NCBI GenBank assembly: GCA_027053375.1
Contig: JALUJC010000311.1
Coordinates: forward strand, 1 to 7,241
DNA from: Caldifarciminota bacterium
Lineage (GTDB): Bacteria; Hydrothermota; Hydrothermia; S141-80
DNA: 7,241 nt
Direction of reading: 5' to 3'
Part shown: piece after piece, positions 5,941 to 7,241 of the stretch
How positions within the stretch are numbered: the first letter of the stretch is position 1
How the letters are laid out: each line of letters starts with the position of its first letter
The notes under the pieces: generated by a model
Databases searched by the model: none
The model's input: the letters and a program-made list of their open reading frames with translations, nothing else
Told to the model about the DNA's origin: nothing
Position numbers and translations under genes: made by a program

Positions 5941-7241
5941 ATGAAACGAGGATGGTTGTGGTTCGTGGGTCTCTTTCTCGTCTCCTCTTCCCTCCAGGCT
6001 CAGGATCAGGAGGTGTCCCTGGAGGAGCTGCTCTATGGGGGCCAGACCTTTGTGGTGGCCGCCACCAAGCGGATTGAGCGCGCGGTGGAAGCCCCGTCCA
6101 ACGTAACCGTCTACACCTACGAGGAACTCCAGAATCTGGGTGTTCAGACCCTGATGGATCTGATCCGTCTGGTTCCTGGTGGGGACGAGCACCTGGAGAG
6201 TCTGCTGCCCATGGCACTCTTCCGTGGCCTCACCACCCCTTACGCCAACAAGATCCTGGTTCTGGTGGATGGGCGACCCCAGAACACCGCATCCCTGGGG
6301 CACGCGTACTATGACTGGCAGCAGCCCCTGGGCCCCTGGGTGGACCGGGTGGAGATCATCAAGGGACCTGGATCCGCACTGTACGGTGCGAACGCATTTG
6401 CCGGTGTGATCAACATCGTGACCCGTACACCCGATTCCTCCAGCTTCAACCATCAGCTGACGGTGGGGGATTACAACCTGGGGGCCTACAACGGCTACAT
6501 CGGCAACAAGTCGGGGGACTTTTCCTATCTCCTGGGGGGACGCTGGGTCTATTTCAAAGGGTATGACCCGGTGGCCCATTTCAACAGCCAGAACCTCACC
6601 TATTTCGGGAACAGCGAACACAGCGATCTCTACACCCTGTTGAAGTTTCAGGGGAAGCGGTGGCGGGCTGAGTTCACCGCGCTGGGCAACGAACAGGGCC
6701 GTTACGGCAACTACCGCTATCCCACCTCTCAGGACCGCTCCAAAGAAAACCGCTACCAGGGCGAGTTGAAGTACGATCACCCCCTCTCGGAAAACATGAC
6801 CCTGACCGTGAAGGGGTGGAGCGACTACCTGGAGGGTAACTACAACCTGACCACCTATGCTTTTCCCGTCAAGGATCTGACCCAGCAGGCCTTTGATTCC
6901 CTGACCTACAACCCTCTCCTCGGGGGGACAGGACCCCACGCTGTGGTGGAACAGGGCGATCCCACAAAAGTCTGGCTCTTTAACCCTCTGCCGCCTCCCC
7001 AGGGGTGTGGCGACCAGGTCTATCACCTGATCACCGATCCCAACAACCCCTGCGGACCCATTACCATGACCCCGGCAGACATGCTGGCCCAGCTTTCCCA
7101 GGGCAAGTATGTCCTGCTGACCGAGATCCCTTCCGGTCCCTCCATCTCCAGGCGGAAAGCCTATGAGTTCCAGGGGGGTGGAGAACTTCAGCTGGACTGG
7201 CTGATCTCGGACCGGGTGTACGCGCTGCTGGGTGCCTCCGC
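5941..7241 (+). CDS. TonB-dependent outer-membrane receptor, N-terminal part (3' end outside window)
   Basis: The frame is open from ATG 5941 to the window end, giving 433 residues of a protein usually 650-900 long. Residues 1-20 are a Sec signal peptide: Lys2 and Arg3, a hydrophobic core WLWFVGLFLV, and SLQA before a probable cut at 20/21. A TonB-box-like QTFVVAA (35-41) resembles the DTLVVTA of BtuB. The plug follows: APSNVTVYTYEELQNLG (50-66), LMDLIRLVPG (71-80), KILVLVDGRP (104-113) and the hallmark DRVEIIKGPGSALYGANAF (135-153) ending in AGVINIVTR (154-162). After it come alternating aromatic/polar beta strands of the barrel. Cys356 and Cys371 lie in what looks like an extracellular loop and could form a disulfide. 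Plug type suggests uptake of a siderophore, cobalamin or another small ligand, but the substrate is not determined. It has its own promoter, divergent from fmt. Confidence 0.92.
   Translation, partial: MKRGWLWFVGLFLVSSSLQAQDQEVSLEELLYGGQTFVVAATKRIERAVEAPSNVTVYTYEELQNLGVQTLMDLIRLVPGGDEHLESLLPMALFRGLTTPYANKILVLVDGRPQNTASLGHAYYDWQQPLGPWVDRVEIIKGPGSALYGANAFAGVINIVTRTPDSSSFNHQLTVGDYNLGAYNGYIGNKSGDFSYLLGGRWVYFKGYDPVAHFNSQNLTYFGNSEHSDLYTLLKFQGKRWRAEFTALGNEQGRYGNYRYPTSQDRSKENRYQGELKYDHPLSENMTLTVKGWSDYLEGNYNLTTYAFPVKDLTQQAFDSLTYNPLLGGTGPHAVVEQGDPTKVWLFNPLPPPQGCGDQVYHLITDPNNPCGPITMTPADMLAQLSQGKYVLLTEIPSGPSISRRKAYEFQGGGELQLDWLISDRVYALLGAS

Noticed and set aside
5776..7026. The fmt frame stays open for about 417 more codons on the - strand, opposite the receptor gene
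   Set aside because: The upstream translation has no Fmt-like sequence and lies antisense to a clear receptor coding region with its own promoter and ribosome binding site; open antisense frames are common in GC-rich DNA. fmt starts at 5775.

Overview
This is a GC-rich, gene-dense bacterial stretch with almost no non-coding DNA. A TonB-dependent outer-membrane receptor at the right end points to a diderm (Gram-negative-type) bacterium. Nothing here fixes the phylum. Codon use looks even across the window, and I see no insertion sequence, CRISPR array, tRNA, rRNA or phage signature.

Left block (+ strand, 2-2982). The 3' end of a mazG-type nucleotide pyrophosphohydrolase gene overlaps the first of three genes for an ABC-2 type transporter: one ATPase and two integral membrane proteins of equal length (262 aa). 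The set matches the COG4586/COG4587/COG3694 arrangement, whose substrate is generally unknown. The ATPase-permease and permease-permease junctions are 4-base ATGA overlaps, so one translationally coupled transcript is likely.

Middle block (- strand, 5775 down to 2986). The order of transcription is methionyl-tRNA formyltransferase (fmt), a DUF167/YggU protein, a small MTH1187/YkoF-type (thiamine-binding fold) protein, and a sugar-type ABC solute-binding protein of the trehalose/maltose-binding (ThuE/LpqY-like) group. All three junctions are ATGA overlaps. The solute-binding protein has no permease genes beside it. This block converges on the left block with only 3 bases between the stop codons, in a short zone with three dyad symmetries and no T-tract.

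Right block (+ strand, 5776-7241). A 165-base divergent spacer holds a good sigma-70-type promoter and a strong ribosome binding site for the TonB-dependent receptor, which runs off the window (433 codons visible). The promoter spacer contains a run of nine T.

Most of the window is ordinary housekeeping and transport content, and I do not see a clear undescribed system. The points most worth a second look are the homopolymer inside the receptor promoter, the stacked dyads where the two operons collide, and the mixed fmt-yggU-thiamine-fold-solute-binding operon with its orphan binding protein.
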